Notes: generated from the sequence alone by a model not told the origin. Shown: positions 1 through 9,322, counted from the stretch's first letter. The stretch is 64,000 bases of DNA from Candidatus Melainabacteria bacterium (GCA_027451745.1 DAIDIP010000016.1:1-64000), one strand, 5' to 3'. A program made the numbers and translations.

Positions 1-106
1 TAAAATATCAAAATGGTTTTCCAGAACCCACTGCCCAATTACCCGTTTTTAAAAAGCTATTTTGCAAGATGGACTAAATTAATCAGACCGGTGTCTGTAT
101 AAGCCA

Positions 107-1099
107 TTATTGATAGATAGTCGGCGTTTTCCATTCTTCATTATTCTGTATCGCTTTAGAATTTAAAAGTGCTTCCATATTTCTCGCCGATACTTCTATC
201 TTTTTACTCTCATCAGGCTGATTTAACTTTTTGAGTAAATTGGCATAGTTATGGCGGCAAGTAACTTCTTCTATGCTTGGCGAAAGTCCATAGCCTACTG
301 GCTCCTGCAATGCCTTTTTATAAAGGGCTTCTGCCTCTTTGTCTTTCCCTAGCCCAACATAAATATCTGCTAAAAGCCCTGATACTTCACAGACCTCTCT
401 TGCATTGTTACTTTTAACAGTCATAAATTTTTCAAATAGCTTTTGTGCTTTTTCAGTTTTACCAAGACGCAAAGATAATTTTCCAACCGTAGCCAATTGT
501 TCACTTATATCCGCATTTGGATATACTTCTTCAGTTAAATTTAAAGCCTTAGTATCCAAATCTTCTGCTTTTGCTAATTTTTCTTCTTGAACATAGTGAT
601 TTGCCAATGTTCGCATCGGAACAAAAACTGCTTGCCAGTATTTTTGCTTATTTTCAGAAGCCCCTGTCTTTTCTCCTTGTTCTAAAACTTTGAGCAAAAT
701 TTCTTCTGCTTCTTTATGCTTTCCTTCTCCATCGTATATTTCCGCTAACAAACATTGGTACTCAGGCTTGTCCGAAATTAATATAGCTAAATCACATAAT
801 TCTTGAGCCTTCTCATATCTTTCTCTTCTTCTATACATATCAGCTAAAGTTACAAGCTCACCCGGCATGCTGTTTGGCGCTGTACTTGGCGCAGCATTAT
901 ATTTTGGCGGATTCATATCATGTTGTTTCGCTTCGCTCTTTGCTTTGGCCAACCACTCATCCGAATGAACAAAATCGCTATCTTTGCAAGCTGCACGTGC
1001 ATTTTCCATATACCTATACCAGTCTGGCTCGCTATGATTTCGAGCACAGCTGCCTAATGCAACTACTATCAAAAAAGATGAAAGATAAAACTTTGGCAT
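107..1099 (-). CDS. TPR-repeat lipoprotein
   Basis: 330-residue exported protein. The N-terminus is a short hydrophobic segment ending in the lipobox LGSC (Cys18), so it is probably lipid-anchored. From about residue 80 to 310 it is built of tetratricopeptide-like helical pairs, with recurring A-LY-KAL and KAEEI-type motifs, which mediate protein-protein contacts. There is no catalytic motif, so a specific job cannot be given. It ends 22 bases from the start of the upstream acyl-CoA dehydrogenase on the same strand and may be co-transcribed. A second TPR lipoprotein of similar length lies at 6179-7093. The lipoprotein and TPR calls are confident; the role is unknown. Confidence 0.8.
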   Translation of the reverse strand: MPKFYLSSFLIVVALGSCARNHSEPDWYRYMENARAACKDSDFVHSDEWLAKAKSEAKQHDMNPPKYNAAPSTAPNSMPGELVTLADMYRRRERYEKAQELCDLAILISDKPEYQCLLAEIYDGEGKHKEAEEILLKVLEQGEKTGASENKQKYWQAVFVPMRTLANHYVQEEKLAKAEDLDTKALNLTEEVYPNADISEQLATVGKLSLRLGKTEKAQKLFEKFMTVKSNNAREVCEVSGLLADIYVGLGKDKEAEALYKKALQEPVGYGLSPSIEEVTCRHNYANLLKKLNQPDESKKIEVSARNMEALLNSKAIQNNEEWKTPTIYQ

Positions 1100-1121
1100 G
1101 TAAATATCCTATTTTTGTATT

Positions 1122-2300
1122 CTAAAGTCCCATTTGTCGCGCTATAAGTAATCTTTGAATTTCTGAAGTCCCTTCGCCAATTTCACAAAGTTTGGCATCA
1201 CGTAAATATCTCTCAGCCGGAAAATCTTCTATATAACCATAGCCGCCATGTATTTGCACACACAAATTGCATACTCTAGAAGCAACTTCTGAAGCAAATA
1301 GTTTTGCTTGTGAGCCTTCCATAGTCACTCTTTTATGATTGTCCTTCAACCAAGCAGTATGGTAAATAAGCAAACGTGCTGCTTGAATTTGTGTCGCCAT
1401 ATCAGCCAAATAACCTTGAATCAACTGAAATTTACCAATTGGTTGACCAAACGCTTCTCTTTGCTTTGCATAAGTAAGAGCCGCTTCAAAAGCGGCTTGT
1501 CCAATACCCAATGCCAAAGCACCAATAGAGATTCGTCCTCCTTCCAACGTCATAAGTGCCTGTTTATAGCCTTCGCCGACCGCTCCTAAAATATTCTCTT
1601 TGGGTATTTTACAGTTTTCAAAAGTTAGGCTGGCTGTAGGTGAGCCCTTCATGCCAAGTTTCTTTTCTACTTTACTAACATAAAATCCCGGTGTTCCTTT
1701 TTCAACAATAAACGAAGAGATTCCTTTTTTTCCTAAGTTTCGATCGGTCATAGCCATAATGATCGCTACATCAGCATGAGTAGCATTGGTAATAAATTGT
1801 TTTGTACCATTTAGAACCCACTTATCACCATCCAGATTGGCGGTAGTCTTTTGCGCCGCTGCATCCGATCCAGTTCCAGGCTCAGTTAAAGCCCAACAAC
1901 CTAAATACTCACCACTGGTCAGTTTTGGTAAATATTTTTTCTTTTGCTCTTCTGTACCAAACAAATAAATGGGATTACTGCCTAATGAAACATGGGCCGC
2001 ATAGCTTAGCCCTGTTGATCCACACGCCCGACCAATTTCCTCCACAGCTATTGCATAACTGCGATAATCAGCCCCCGCTCCACCATATTCTGCGCCTATC
2101 GGCAAACCCAATAAATCTAATTTACCTAAAGCTTTAAATGTTTCAGCTGGAAATTTGGCCTGTCTATCAACTTCAGCGGCTTTCGGCGCAATTTCTTTCT
2201 CAGCAAAATCGCGCACCATATCCCTAACAGCCTTATGTTCTTCGCTTAAAAACTCATCATAAGAATGCAAATCACTAGCAATATAGTTCTGCATTATCAA
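1122..2300 (-). CDS. Acyl-CoA dehydrogenase
   Basis: 392 residues, the usual length for a short/branched-chain acyl-CoA dehydrogenase: FAD-dependent alpha,beta-desaturation of acyl-CoA thioesters in the cytoplasm, with electrons passed to electron-transfer flavoprotein. Visible signatures are the flavin/substrate loop WALTEPGTGSDA near residue 135, the QIHGGYGYIEDFPAER region and the C-terminal IGEGTSEIQR, in which Glu376 sits at the catalytic-base position. The protein is full length with no interruption. No other beta-oxidation or branched-chain amino acid genes are nearby, so the substrate cannot be told from context. Whether it is butyryl-, isovaleryl- or glutaryl-type is open. Confidence 0.9.
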   Translation of the reverse strand: MIMQNYIASDLHSYDEFLSEEHKAVRDMVRDFAEKEIAPKAAEVDRQAKFPAETFKALGKLDLLGLPIGAEYGGAGADYRSYAIAVEEIGRACGSTGLSYAAHVSLGSNPIYLFGTEEQKKKYLPKLTSGEYLGCWALTEPGTGSDAAAQKTTANLDGDKWVLNGTKQFITNATHADVAIIMAMTDRNLGKKGISSFIVEKGTPGFYVSKVEKKLGMKGSPTASLTFENCKIPKENILGAVGEGYKQALMTLEGGRISIGALALGIGQAAFEAALTYAKQREAFGQPIGKFQLIQGYLADMATQIQAARLLIYHTAWLKDNHKRVTMEGSQAKLFASEVASRVCNLCVQIHGGYGYIEDFPAERYLRDAKLCEIGEGTSEIQRLLIARQMGL

Positions 2301-2354
2301 TAATCTCCCTTGTTTTTATCAATACTTATTACACTAAAGCCCAAGCCTGCTGAG

Positions 2355-3485
2355 CTAAGACTTTTGCCTCGCAAAAAATTTTTCTATTTCTGTAACTATG
2401 CGCTTAGAGGACAATCCATCTCCATATGGATTGTCCTTAGAGATCATTTTCTTATATTCTTCCTTGTCCTTTAGCAAGAGTCGTGTCACTTTCACTATAT
2501 TATCCTGATCAATACCTATTAGCCGAGCTGCCCCGCTCGCCACGGCTTCTGGTCTTTCTGTATTGGTTCGCATCACTAGAACCGGTTTCTTTAATGTGGG
2601 GGCTTCTTCTTGTACACCACCTGAATCTGTAAGAATTAAATAAGCGTTTTGCATAGCATAAACAAATGGCACATAATCAAGTGGCTCAACCAAAAACATG
2701 CGCTCATGTCCAGCAAAAATCGGTTCCACTGATTCTCGTACAATTGGATTTTTATGAATAGGGTAAAGGATTTGCACATCAGGAAATTCATCAGCAATTC
2801 TGCGTAATGCCTTAGCAATATCTCCAATACCTGCACCCCAATTCTCTCGGCGATGCGCTGTAACAAGAATCACTCTGTATTTTTCAAAATCTATTCCTGC
2901 ATATAATTTCTTATCGATAGATATATTTTTTATACGTTCCGCTGTGTCTAATAAAGCATCAATAACAGTATTACCTGTTAAGAATACATTTTCTTCAATT
3001 CCCTCGTTCATCAAATTATCAACCGCTATTTTGGTAGGCGCAAAATGTAAGGTGGCTATACGAGCCGTTTGTCGTCTCGCCATTTCTTCAGGAAAAGGAT
3101 TATAGCGATCATTTGTTCTTAATCCTGCCTCAATATGACCTACTGGAATTTTCTGATAAAAAGCTGCCAACGAAGTGGCCATAACAGTAGCGGTGTCACC
3201 TTGAACCAGTACAAGATCCGGTTTTATTTTACTGAGAAGAGTGTCCATTTCTTGCAAAACGGCAGCAGTAAGTTGTGCTAAAGACTGTCCTGGTCTCATA
3301 AGATTTAGGTCATGGTCAGGTTTAATAGAAAACCAATTAAGCATTTGATCAAGCATTTCTCGATGCTGAGCCGTTAAAACAATAATTGGCTCCAAAGTTG
3401 ATGAGGATTTCAAGACCCGAGCAACCGGAGCTAGTTTTACAGCCTCTGGTCTTGTACCAAATACACACATGATGCGCTTTTTCAT
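2355..3485 (-). CDS. wecB: UDP-N-acetylglucosamine 2-epimerase (non-hydrolysing)
   Basis: Interconverts UDP-GlcNAc and UDP-ManNAc for cell-surface polysaccharide synthesis. The protein opens with the family's N-terminal VFGTRPEAVKLAPV, followed by VQGDTATVMA, the GHIEAGLRT motif and the late TDSGGVQEEAP motif that binds the nucleotide. Length from the chosen start is 376 residues, typical of the family. I chose ATG at 3485 (MKKR) because homologues begin just before the GTRPEA motif; an in-frame ATG at 3506 would add seven residues and has an AAGG about 14 bases upstream. It faces away from the gene at 3628. It fits the neighbouring sugar-epimerase and glycosyltransferase genes as surface glycan machinery. 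Confidence 0.9.
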   Translation of the reverse strand: MKKRIMCVFGTRPEAVKLAPVARVLKSSSTLEPIIVLTAQHREMLDQMLNWFSIKPDHDLNLMRPGQSLAQLTAAVLQEMDTLLSKIKPDLVLVQGDTATVMATSLAAFYQKIPVGHIEAGLRTNDRYNPFPEEMARRQTARIATLHFAPTKIAVDNLMNEGIEENVFLTGNTVIDALLDTAERIKNISIDKKLYAGIDFEKYRVILVTAHRRENWGAGIGDIAKALRRIADEFPDVQILYPIHKNPIVRESVEPIFAGHERMFLVEPLDYVPFVYAMQNAYLILTDSGGVQEEAPTLKKPVLVMRTNTERPEAVASGAARLIGIDQDNIVKVTRLLLKDKEEYKKMISKDNPYGDGLSSKRIVTEIEKFFARQKS

Positions 3486-3627
3486 TCTTGCGATTCTACC
3501 AAACATTTTCTATAGAAAAAACCTTTTTTGCAGTCAACTAAGAAGCAGTCATTTGCTAGACTCGAGCAAAATAGAATAAAATGAGACAATAAAGCGTCCA
3601 GTAGCGCAAAATGAAAAGAGGCACCTC

Positions 3628-4239
3628 TTGGACATAATTATCGAAGGCATTTTAACCAAAGAAGAGGGAATGAGTGATTTGCTCGAAACAATCATTCATC
3701 TTAAAACCGTACCTAATGCTTTATTGCGCATTTCTTCTAAAGAAGAGCACCTAAAGGGACGAATAGGTTTTGGTCCTGGCGGTTATGTTTTAGGCGGCTG
3801 CATCGACGATACAGGGGAGCTCGGTTATACGGCTATAAAAAAGCTATTAAGCATCCGCTCTGGAAATTATGCTGTTTTGGATACAGGGCGCGACCACCCT
3901 CCAGAAATCAATCAAACGTTATGGATTAAAGGGGAAAAAATTCTCGAAATCTGGCCTAATCTGCCTGAAACACCAGAGCCCCTTCTTGATGTCAACAGCA
4001 ACCTGTTGTCCGCGCTTCAAAGTCCTATATCCCCTAAGATAACCACAAGCGATAGAGAACAAAGCATATCGCGAGTTAGGTTTACTGCTATCGAGGTGGA
4101 GAAAAAAAATCCTCATCGCAAAAGGAATCTGTCCATATTGCTATCAACCATTGTCATCATGTTATTAGTTTTACTAGTAGTAGTTATTTTTAGCGACAAA
4201 ATTATTACTTCCTTTCAAAAATTCTGGCTCAATTGGTAG
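3628..4239 (+). CDS. DUF4388-like protein with C-terminal membrane anchor
   Basis: 203 residues, starting at TTG with AGAGG six bases upstream (3617-3621). Residues 1-90 resemble the DUF4388/PATAN-type regulatory domain, with a short hydrophobic start (IIEGILT), a helix, then a glycine-rich GRIGFGPGGYVLGG segment and a helical pair ending in GNYAVLD; this match is from pattern only. A polar linker (about 95-155) with a basic stretch KNPHRKR precedes one strong transmembrane helix near residues 165-190, with a short tail after it. It is probably a cytoplasmic sensor or adaptor tethered to the inner membrane. The function is unknown. It is divergent from wecB. Confidence 0.6.
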   Translation: MDIIIEGILTKEEGMSDLLETIIHLKTVPNALLRISSKEEHLKGRIGFGPGGYVLGGCIDDTGELGYTAIKKLLSIRSGNYAVLDTGRDHPPEINQTLWIKGEKILEIWPNLPETPEPLLDVNSNLLSALQSPISPKITTSDREQSISRVRFTAIEVEKKNPHRKRNLSILLSTIVIMLLVLLVVVIFSDKIITSFQKFWLNW

Positions 4240-4281
4240 TCCCAACATAAACTCTCATTTCTAAAAATAACAGGTAAATTT

Positions 4282-4476
4282 ATGCAAACATCGCAAATTG
4301 CCGAATTAACAAAAAAAGAAATGCCCGACTTGTTCTTTCTAAAAGCAAAGACTCATCATGCTTGGCTCGATCGACCAGTTTCCGATTGGCTTTGCAATAT
4401 TGGCTATGGTGATCCTTTCAAACTTCACCCACGCGGACCCCGCTTTGATTTTCATAAAATAGCAAAAGTTGTGTAA
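4282..4476 (+). CDS. Small hypothetical protein (64 aa)
   Basis: Short reading frame starting at ATG with CAGGT about eight bases upstream, 42 bases after the DUF4388-like gene. The composition looks like real protein: an amphipathic start, a central HHAWLDRPVSDWL segment and an aromatic/basic end (GPRFDFHKIAKVV). There is no signal peptide or membrane segment. I do not recognise a family. It could be a cytoplasmic partner of the preceding gene, or an orphan. Lack of a known domain and the small size make this uncertain. Confidence 0.45.
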   Translation: MQTSQIAELTKKEMPDLFFLKAKTHHAWLDRPVSDWLCNIGYGDPFKLHPRGPRFDFHKIAKVV

Positions 4477-4509
4477 ATACTCATTACTCCTTTTCTTACT
4501 TGAGAACCA

Positions 4510-4754
4510 ATGTGCAATTTATTAAACACAATCTACAAATTATTTTTAAAAGTCGCCAACCTAACACAAATCCTGCTTTTACTTATAATCCGTATAAATT
4601 GGGGATGGCTATTCTTTGTCACAGGAAAAGGGAAGCTTGTTAATCACAACAATGTGGTTTCCTTAAATTGCTGAATCTTTTTAGCAATCAAGTTGCTTTT
4701 CTACATGCAGATCTTTTTTCTTTTTGTTTCGGGGGGGGGTTCCTTTTCTTGTGA
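4510..4754 (+). pseudogene. DoxX-family remnant (frameshifted, truncated)
   Basis: Reading from ATG at 4510 gives 54 codons whose middle (LLLLIIRINWGWLFFVTGKGKL) follows the DoxX N-terminal pattern: first membrane helix, aromatic G-FF-TG turn, then GKL. The frame closes at TGA 4672. Moving to the frame that begins at 4650 continues with FLKLLNLFS...GGGFLFL, in the order expected for the next DoxX helix and its glycine pair, until TGA at 4752. The rest of the DoxX fold is absent. One frameshift near 4650 plus loss of the C-terminal half explains the arrangement. This fills most of the 324-base gap between 4476 and 4801. The call rests on pattern recognition over a short stretch. Confidence 0.45.
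4731..4739. repeat. G9 homopolymer tract
   Basis: Nine consecutive G on the + strand, in the second frame of the DoxX remnant and 61 bases upstream of the GT87 gene start at 4801. Such tracts are slippage-prone, so the length could vary between cells or be a sequencing error. Confidence 0.9.
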
Positions 4755-4800
4755 CTACTTGCTATAAAAAATAAATTGCAAAAACAATGAGAACTATAAG

Positions 4801-6168
4801 ATGAAAATTAACATTCCAAGCCCGCTTCATCAAATCACGCTTGAAAAATTTAGATCTTTATTAGTCTGTTTTATTCTATGCGCATATCTGATATTCAGTT
4901 TAGCCATTACACACGTGTTTGGCAACCGTCTTCTTAAACAAGTCGTTAATGGTTTTATATACGTTAGACCAATTGCTATGTCCGGCGTATCCGATATCTC
5001 CGACTTTACGCTCATTTATGCCAGCGGATTACTCAATTGGCAAAGGTTTACTAAGTACCATGACATTGATATTTACGATCCCTTTTTACTTACCCAAAAC
5101 GTTACCCGTGCTATAGCCCCCATGCATCCGATAGAAATTTATTCTATCCAGTATCCTCCAATGCTCTTTTTGCTCACAACACCCTTGGCACAACTAAACT
5201 TATACAACGCATGGCTATTGTGGTCTATCGGCACAAGCTTTTGTGTTGCAATAACGCTCTTTGTTCTTATTTGCAATTTTATCAAGGAGAGACCTTATCT
5301 TTTAGTGAGCGTTGTTCCTTGTTTTGGAAATATTCCCTTTTTGCATAATTTTATAATAGGACAAAGCACGCCTATTGAGTTAGCGGTAATAGCTATTTCT
5401 TTTAAGCTTATGCTAAATAGCTCGTATTTCTGGGCGGGTTTTGTTGCAGGAGCATCTCTCTTTAAAATTCAGTTCGCGCCCATTATTCTCATTCCAGGAA
5501 TCTGTGTTGGTAAATCAAAATTTTTATATGGCTGTATCCTGATGGCTCTTATAGAAGCAATGCTATCAATCTATACCGTAGGCTGGGGAAATGTTCTTAA
5601 TTTCGTCAAAGCCAATTACCTATGCGAAGTAGCTCGCAGCTATATTGGATTAAATGACATTTGGTCTATGTCAAACTTTCGCAGCATCTTAGCTGGATTA
5701 CCATGGACTATTCCAAACATCACTTTAATATCTAGTGCAGCTTATATTATCGTTTGTCTTATCTCTTTTGTGCTCTGGCTTAGAGTTTATCCAAAGCTGA
5801 AAAAAATAAGCAATTATGCTTTTGAACTAATTGCTTCAGTGACTATCACTCTACAAGTTATTTTTTCGATGCATCTCTACTATTACGACTACATACTAAT
5901 GAGTATCCCTGCAATCTGGCTATATTTATGGAGCACAATCAATGACACAAATTATTCCGGCGCCCTGAAGCTTATCAGATTTTTTATTACTATTTTAGTG
6001 ATCCTATTACCTTTAATATCTTGGTTAAGCTCTCTCACGACGCTCAGCGAAAGCACCTTGCTTCTAAATGCGCTTCGTCCTTTTTTAGCCTGCGGTGCTC
6101 TTGTCTGTTTAACGGCCCTGGCAATTATTCTACAGCTTAAGAATACAAAAAATCTTCATTCTCTCTGA
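4801..6168 (+). CDS. GT87 (DUF2029)-type membrane glycosyltransferase
   Basis: 455 residues with around ten hydrophobic helices. GT-C-fold features are visible: an SDF motif in the first extracytoplasmic loop (near residue 65), where an acidic residue is expected to be catalytic, the YPPM motif near 125, a GQS turn before a long helix, and a K-x-Q motif (FKIQFAP) near 225. GT87 enzymes transfer a sugar, in characterised cases mannose, from a polyprenyl-phosphate carrier on the outer face of the membrane. The acceptor is unknown. It lies ten bases upstream of a TPR lipoprotein gene and is probably co-transcribed. It is one of four such proteins in this window and the most divergent. Confidence 0.75.
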   Translation: MKINIPSPLHQITLEKFRSLLVCFILCAYLIFSLAITHVFGNRLLKQVVNGFIYVRPIAMSGVSDISDFTLIYASGLLNWQRFTKYHDIDIYDPFLLTQNVTRAIAPMHPIEIYSIQYPPMLFLLTTPLAQLNLYNAWLLWSIGTSFCVAITLFVLICNFIKERPYLLVSVVPCFGNIPFLHNFIIGQSTPIELAVIAISFKLMLNSSYFWAGFVAGASLFKIQFAPIILIPGICVGKSKFLYGCILMALIEAMLSIYTVGWGNVLNFVKANYLCEVARSYIGLNDIWSMSNFRSILAGLPWTIPNITLISSAAYIIVCLISFVLWLRVYPKLKKISNYAFELIASVTITLQVIFSMHLYYYDYILMSIPAIWLYLWSTINDTNYSGALKLIRFFITILVILLPLISWLSSLTTLSESTLLLNALRPFLACGALVCLTALAIILQLKNTKNLHSL

Positions 6169-6178
6169 AATCTAAAAA

Positions 6179-7093
6179 ATGACTTTCCTTAAGACAGCCT
6201 ATTTTCGAATTACTTATTTAGTAGCAATAACAGCTGCACTCACAAGCTGTTGCATCACTGAACCTAAAATAGATTCACTTTTAAGACAGGCAGAAAGTGC
6301 CAAAAATATAAACGAATTTACTAAAGCGGAAAATATTCTTTTAGAAATACCGACGTTAAGTGATCAGAGTAAAAAATTTCAGTTCTTACAATTAGCAGCT
6401 CTTATGCAGCTAGCAACCTGCTATTTAGCAGACAGCAAATATGCTGAGGCAATAGCGGTTTGCAATAAAGCTTTGCTGCTCTGTGAACAACTATATGGAC
6501 CAAACGACAACTTAAAAACTAGCATTTTATTTACCCTGGCTTCTGCTCAAGAAGGAATGCAGCAATATGATCAAGCAATATCTACATACAATTCTATAAT
6601 TGCTTTAGTTAAAAAACTTCCTGGTAATAATGAGGCAAAAGAGTTTTTGCCATTAATTAGATGCGGGGATATCGAATACAGGAAACAACATTGGACAACA
6701 GCAATTAAATTTTACGAGTTAGCTAACCACATCCAACCTCTATCTTCACCAACCGATCATCTTATGAATTTACGGCTTGCACTCACTTACATGGCTTTGG
6801 GTCAGAATGATAAAGCAGATAAATGTTTTAGAAATTGTACGCTGGCTTCATATCCTATGGAAGCTTCTTTTGGACACATAATGCATTGGTATGCCAAATT
6901 TCTCAGAAAGGTAAAAAGAAATGATGAAGCAAATACCATTGAAAACCTGGCTGAGAAATGGGATAGACAGCACAGGGCTTTTAAAAAATGGCTAGCCGAG
7001 CGAGAAGTCTCTCCAAACTCAAGGTTTCATTTGACCGGGAAATACGTTGCTGCCGACCTCAATATGCTAGATGAATATTCAAAATACAAGTGA
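6179..7093 (+). CDS. TPR-repeat lipoprotein
   Basis: 304 residues with an N-terminal hydrophobic stretch ending in the lipobox LTSC (Cys24), then tetratricopeptide-like helices from about 30 to 250 (ATCYLADSKYAEAI, ASAQEGMQQYDQAI, ALTYMALGQNDKAD). It is probably anchored in a membrane facing the periplasm and acts as a scaffold. It starts ten bases after the GT87 gene, suggesting one transcription unit and a possible role in assembling surface-glycan machinery (inference). The C-terminal 50 residues are basic and not TPR-like. It resembles the lipoprotein at 107-1099 in plan but is not obviously a close copy. Confidence 0.75.
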   Translation: MTFLKTAYFRITYLVAITAALTSCCITEPKIDSLLRQAESAKNINEFTKAENILLEIPTLSDQSKKFQFLQLAALMQLATCYLADSKYAEAIAVCNKALLLCEQLYGPNDNLKTSILFTLASAQEGMQQYDQAISTYNSIIALVKKLPGNNEAKEFLPLIRCGDIEYRKQHWTTAIKFYELANHIQPLSSPTDHLMNLRLALTYMALGQNDKADKCFRNCTLASYPMEASFGHIMHWYAKFLRKVKRNDEANTIENLAEKWDRQHRAFKKWLAEREVSPNSRFHLTGKYVAADLNMLDEYSKYK

Positions 7094-7170
7094 TACCATT
7101 CCACTAAGCTCCTAAAATTCCAAATTCAAGATAATATAAGGGGGATCGATAACCAAACGACATAATTAGT

Positions 7171-8241
7171 TCACGCTGAATTTTGCGATTTAGAACAGAC
7201 AGGGGTTCCTTCTACTTTGCGCTTAAGCAATCCGCCTTTTTTCAGGATTTCTATTACTTGCTCAGTGGTCCTATTGGCACGATACCATTTCACAGTCTCA
7301 GATAATCCTTCGCGTAAGGTGTATTTTGGCTTCCAGCCCATCAGTTCTTTAGCTCTAGAATTATCCGCTACACGATTCATAGGACCAGTCGGCATATCAA
7401 GTCGCTTATTAATCTTAGGCTTATAATCAAACATTTCCACTACCATATTTACAGCATCTATTACACGAATACGTTCGGTGGTGCCTAAATTAACTGCGGT
7501 ACCGTCATCTATATACTCTGCCGCTAAAATAGTGCCTTCAACAATATCTTGCACATAAGTCCAGTTGCGAATTTGTTCACCATTCCCCCATACTTCAAAT
7601 GGATCTTGGTGTATAAAGGCCCTGGCTATCATGGCAATAATTGCGTGATCTTCTTTAGCACGCGGACCATATACAGTGAAATATCTACAGCTAGCTGCTT
7701 TCATTCCAAATTCACGATAATAAGATTGAAGCGTAAGCTCTGCCATAAGTTTAGCCCAACCGTACATGTTATCTGCATCATATGGCGGTCCAACTTGCTC
7801 TTCGGTTAAATACATTTCTTTAGCAATGTCGGCTTGAATGTAATTAGGGTAGACACAACCTGAAGAGGCAAATACTACTTTATCCACTTTAGCTTTTGCC
7901 GCTTCCCAAAAAACAATACCATCTAGAAACAAGTTAGATGCAGGACCAGCTTGACATTTTTCAACATAACCACGTCCACCGTGATCGGCTGCCAAATGAA
8001 AAACCAATTCGATATCTCTCATAGCATTTCGACAAATACCGGGCTCGCGAAGATCAGCACTAATCACTTCCAGAGATTCACTTTTCAAATGGGGTAATAA
8101 ATTCTCAGTTATGCCGCTACTCAAATCATCTACTACTCTAACAAGAGCCCCACGGGCTATAAGTGCTTCTACCAAATGAGACCCTATAAACGAGGTGCCC
8201 CCCGTTACTAGAACACGCTTTTGCTCCCAGTTAAAACTCAT
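7171..8241 (-). CDS. NAD-dependent sugar epimerase/dehydratase (copy 1)
   Basis: Extended short-chain dehydrogenase/reductase acting on a nucleotide sugar. The Rossmann dinucleotide motif is TGGTSFIG near the start, the catalytic pair appears as YGWAK, and there is a C-terminal substrate-binding NRVADNSRAKELMGWKP. I chose ATG at 8241 (MSFNW), which has GGGGGGCAC just upstream; an in-frame TTG at 8256 is possible. It is closely similar along its whole length to the next gene (8276-9322), so the pair is a tandem duplication. It probably makes or remodels a sugar for surface polysaccharide together with the nucleotidyltransferase at 9446. The exact reaction (4-epimerase, GDP-mannose 3,5-epimerase-like or dehydratase) cannot be fixed from sequence. 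Confidence 0.85.
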   Translation of the reverse strand: MSFNWEQKRVLVTGGTSFIGSHLVEALIARGALVRVVDDLSSGITENLLPHLKSESLEVISADLREPGICRNAMRDIELVFHLAADHGGRGYVEKCQAGPASNLFLDGIVFWEAAKAKVDKVVFASSGCVYPNYIQADIAKEMYLTEEQVGPPYDADNMYGWAKLMAELTLQSYYREFGMKAASCRYFTVYGPRAKEDHAIIAMIARAFIHQDPFEVWGNGEQIRNWTYVQDIVEGTILAAEYIDDGTAVNLGTTERIRVIDAVNMVVEMFDYKPKINKRLDMPTGPMNRVADNSRAKELMGWKPKYTLREGLSETVKWYRANRTTEQVIEILKKGGLLKRKVEGTPVCSKSQNSA

Positions 8242-8275
8242 TTTCGTGCCCCCCAAAAATTACTTGCTGAAAACT

Positions 8276-9322
8276 TCACCTCTGCGTAGCAAGTTCCGCT
8301 TTCCGTGAATTAAGCAAACCTCCACTGGCAAGCATTTTTTTAACTTGCTCAAGATCCTTGTTATCCATGTACCATTCAATAGTAGGTACTAACCCTTGTC
8401 TAAGCGTAAATTTGGGTTCCCATCCAATCAATTTTTTGGCTTTTGAATTATCTGCGATACGATTTACCGGTCCTACCGGCATATTTAGTAATTTAGCAAT
8501 TTTAGGTTTATAGTTAAACATTTCAATAACCATATTTGCTGCATCTATTACACGTAACCGCTCAGTAGTGCCTATATTAACTACTGAACCATCATCAACT
8601 TTTTCTGCGGCCAATATTGTCCCGTCCACTATGTCTTGGACATAAGTCCAATTACGTAATTGTTCGCCATCTCCCCATATCTCGAATGGATCTTGTTTTA
8701 CAAAAGCCTTGGCTATCATGGCCATTATCGACAAGTCTTCCTTAGCACGAGGCCCATACACTATAAAATAGCGACAACAAGCTGCCTTGAATCCTAGATC
8801 ATGACAATAAGCTTTAAGCGTCATTTCACCCATAAGTTTTGCCCAACCGTACATGTTATCTGCATCATAAGGAGGTCCAACTTGATCTTCAGTTAAATAC
8901 ATTTTCTTAGTAACATCAGTTTGTATGTGGTTAGGATAAACACAGCCAGAAGAAGAAAAAACCACTTTATCCACTTTGGCTCGTACCGCTTCCCAAAAAA
9001 CTATTCCATCCAAAAATAAGTTAGAGGCTGGCCCGGCCTGACATAAATCAACATAAGCACGCCCACCATGATCAGCAGCCAAATGAAATACTATTTGCAT
9101 ACCTTTCATGGCTTCTCTAGCCACCCCTGGTTCGCGCAAATCCGCTTTAATTATCTCTACATTCTCTAAATGTGCTTTGAGATTTTCCATTGAGCCCGTA
9201 GTAAAATCATCCACAATTCTAATCTTTGCACCACGAGCTAAAAGTGACTCCACTAAATGTGAACCAATGCAAGATGCACCGCCAGTAACTAGAACCTTTT
9301 TGCCACCCCAGTCAAAACTCAT
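8276..9322 (-). CDS. NAD-dependent sugar epimerase/dehydratase (copy 2)
   Basis: Paralogue of the downstream gene with the same order of motifs: TGGASCIG dinucleotide loop, long shared DNMYGWAKLM segment with the catalytic Tyr and Lys, and C-terminal IGWEPKFTLR. The start at 9322 (MSFDW) has GGAGGG with seven-base spacing; an ATG two codons earlier would be too close to it. It lies 34 bases upstream of copy 1 and belongs to the same minus-strand operon as the nucleotidyltransferase. Two retained copies suggest either consecutive steps or related substrates (inference). It has one notable change in the glycine loop, with Cys in place of the Phe of copy 1. Confidence 0.85.
   Translation of the reverse strand: MSFDWGGKKVLVTGGASCIGSHLVESLLARGAKIRIVDDFTTGSMENLKAHLENVEIIKADLREPGVAREAMKGMQIVFHLAADHGGRAYVDLCQAGPASNLFLDGIVFWEAVRAKVDKVVFSSSGCVYPNHIQTDVTKKMYLTEDQVGPPYDADNMYGWAKLMGEMTLKAYCHDLGFKAACCRYFIVYGPRAKEDLSIMAMIAKAFVKQDPFEIWGDGEQLRNWTYVQDIVDGTILAAEKVDDGSVVNIGTTERLRVIDAANMVIEMFNYKPKIAKLLNMPVGPVNRIADNSKAKKLIGWEPKFTLRQGLVPTIEWYMDNKDLEQVKKMLASGGLLNSRKAELATQR

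Noticed and set aside
3560-3612. Degenerate seventh copy of the interspersed repeat upstream of the DUF4388-like gene
   Set aside because: AATGAGACAATAAAGCG...GTAGCGC resembles the ends, but the CGCG core is missing.
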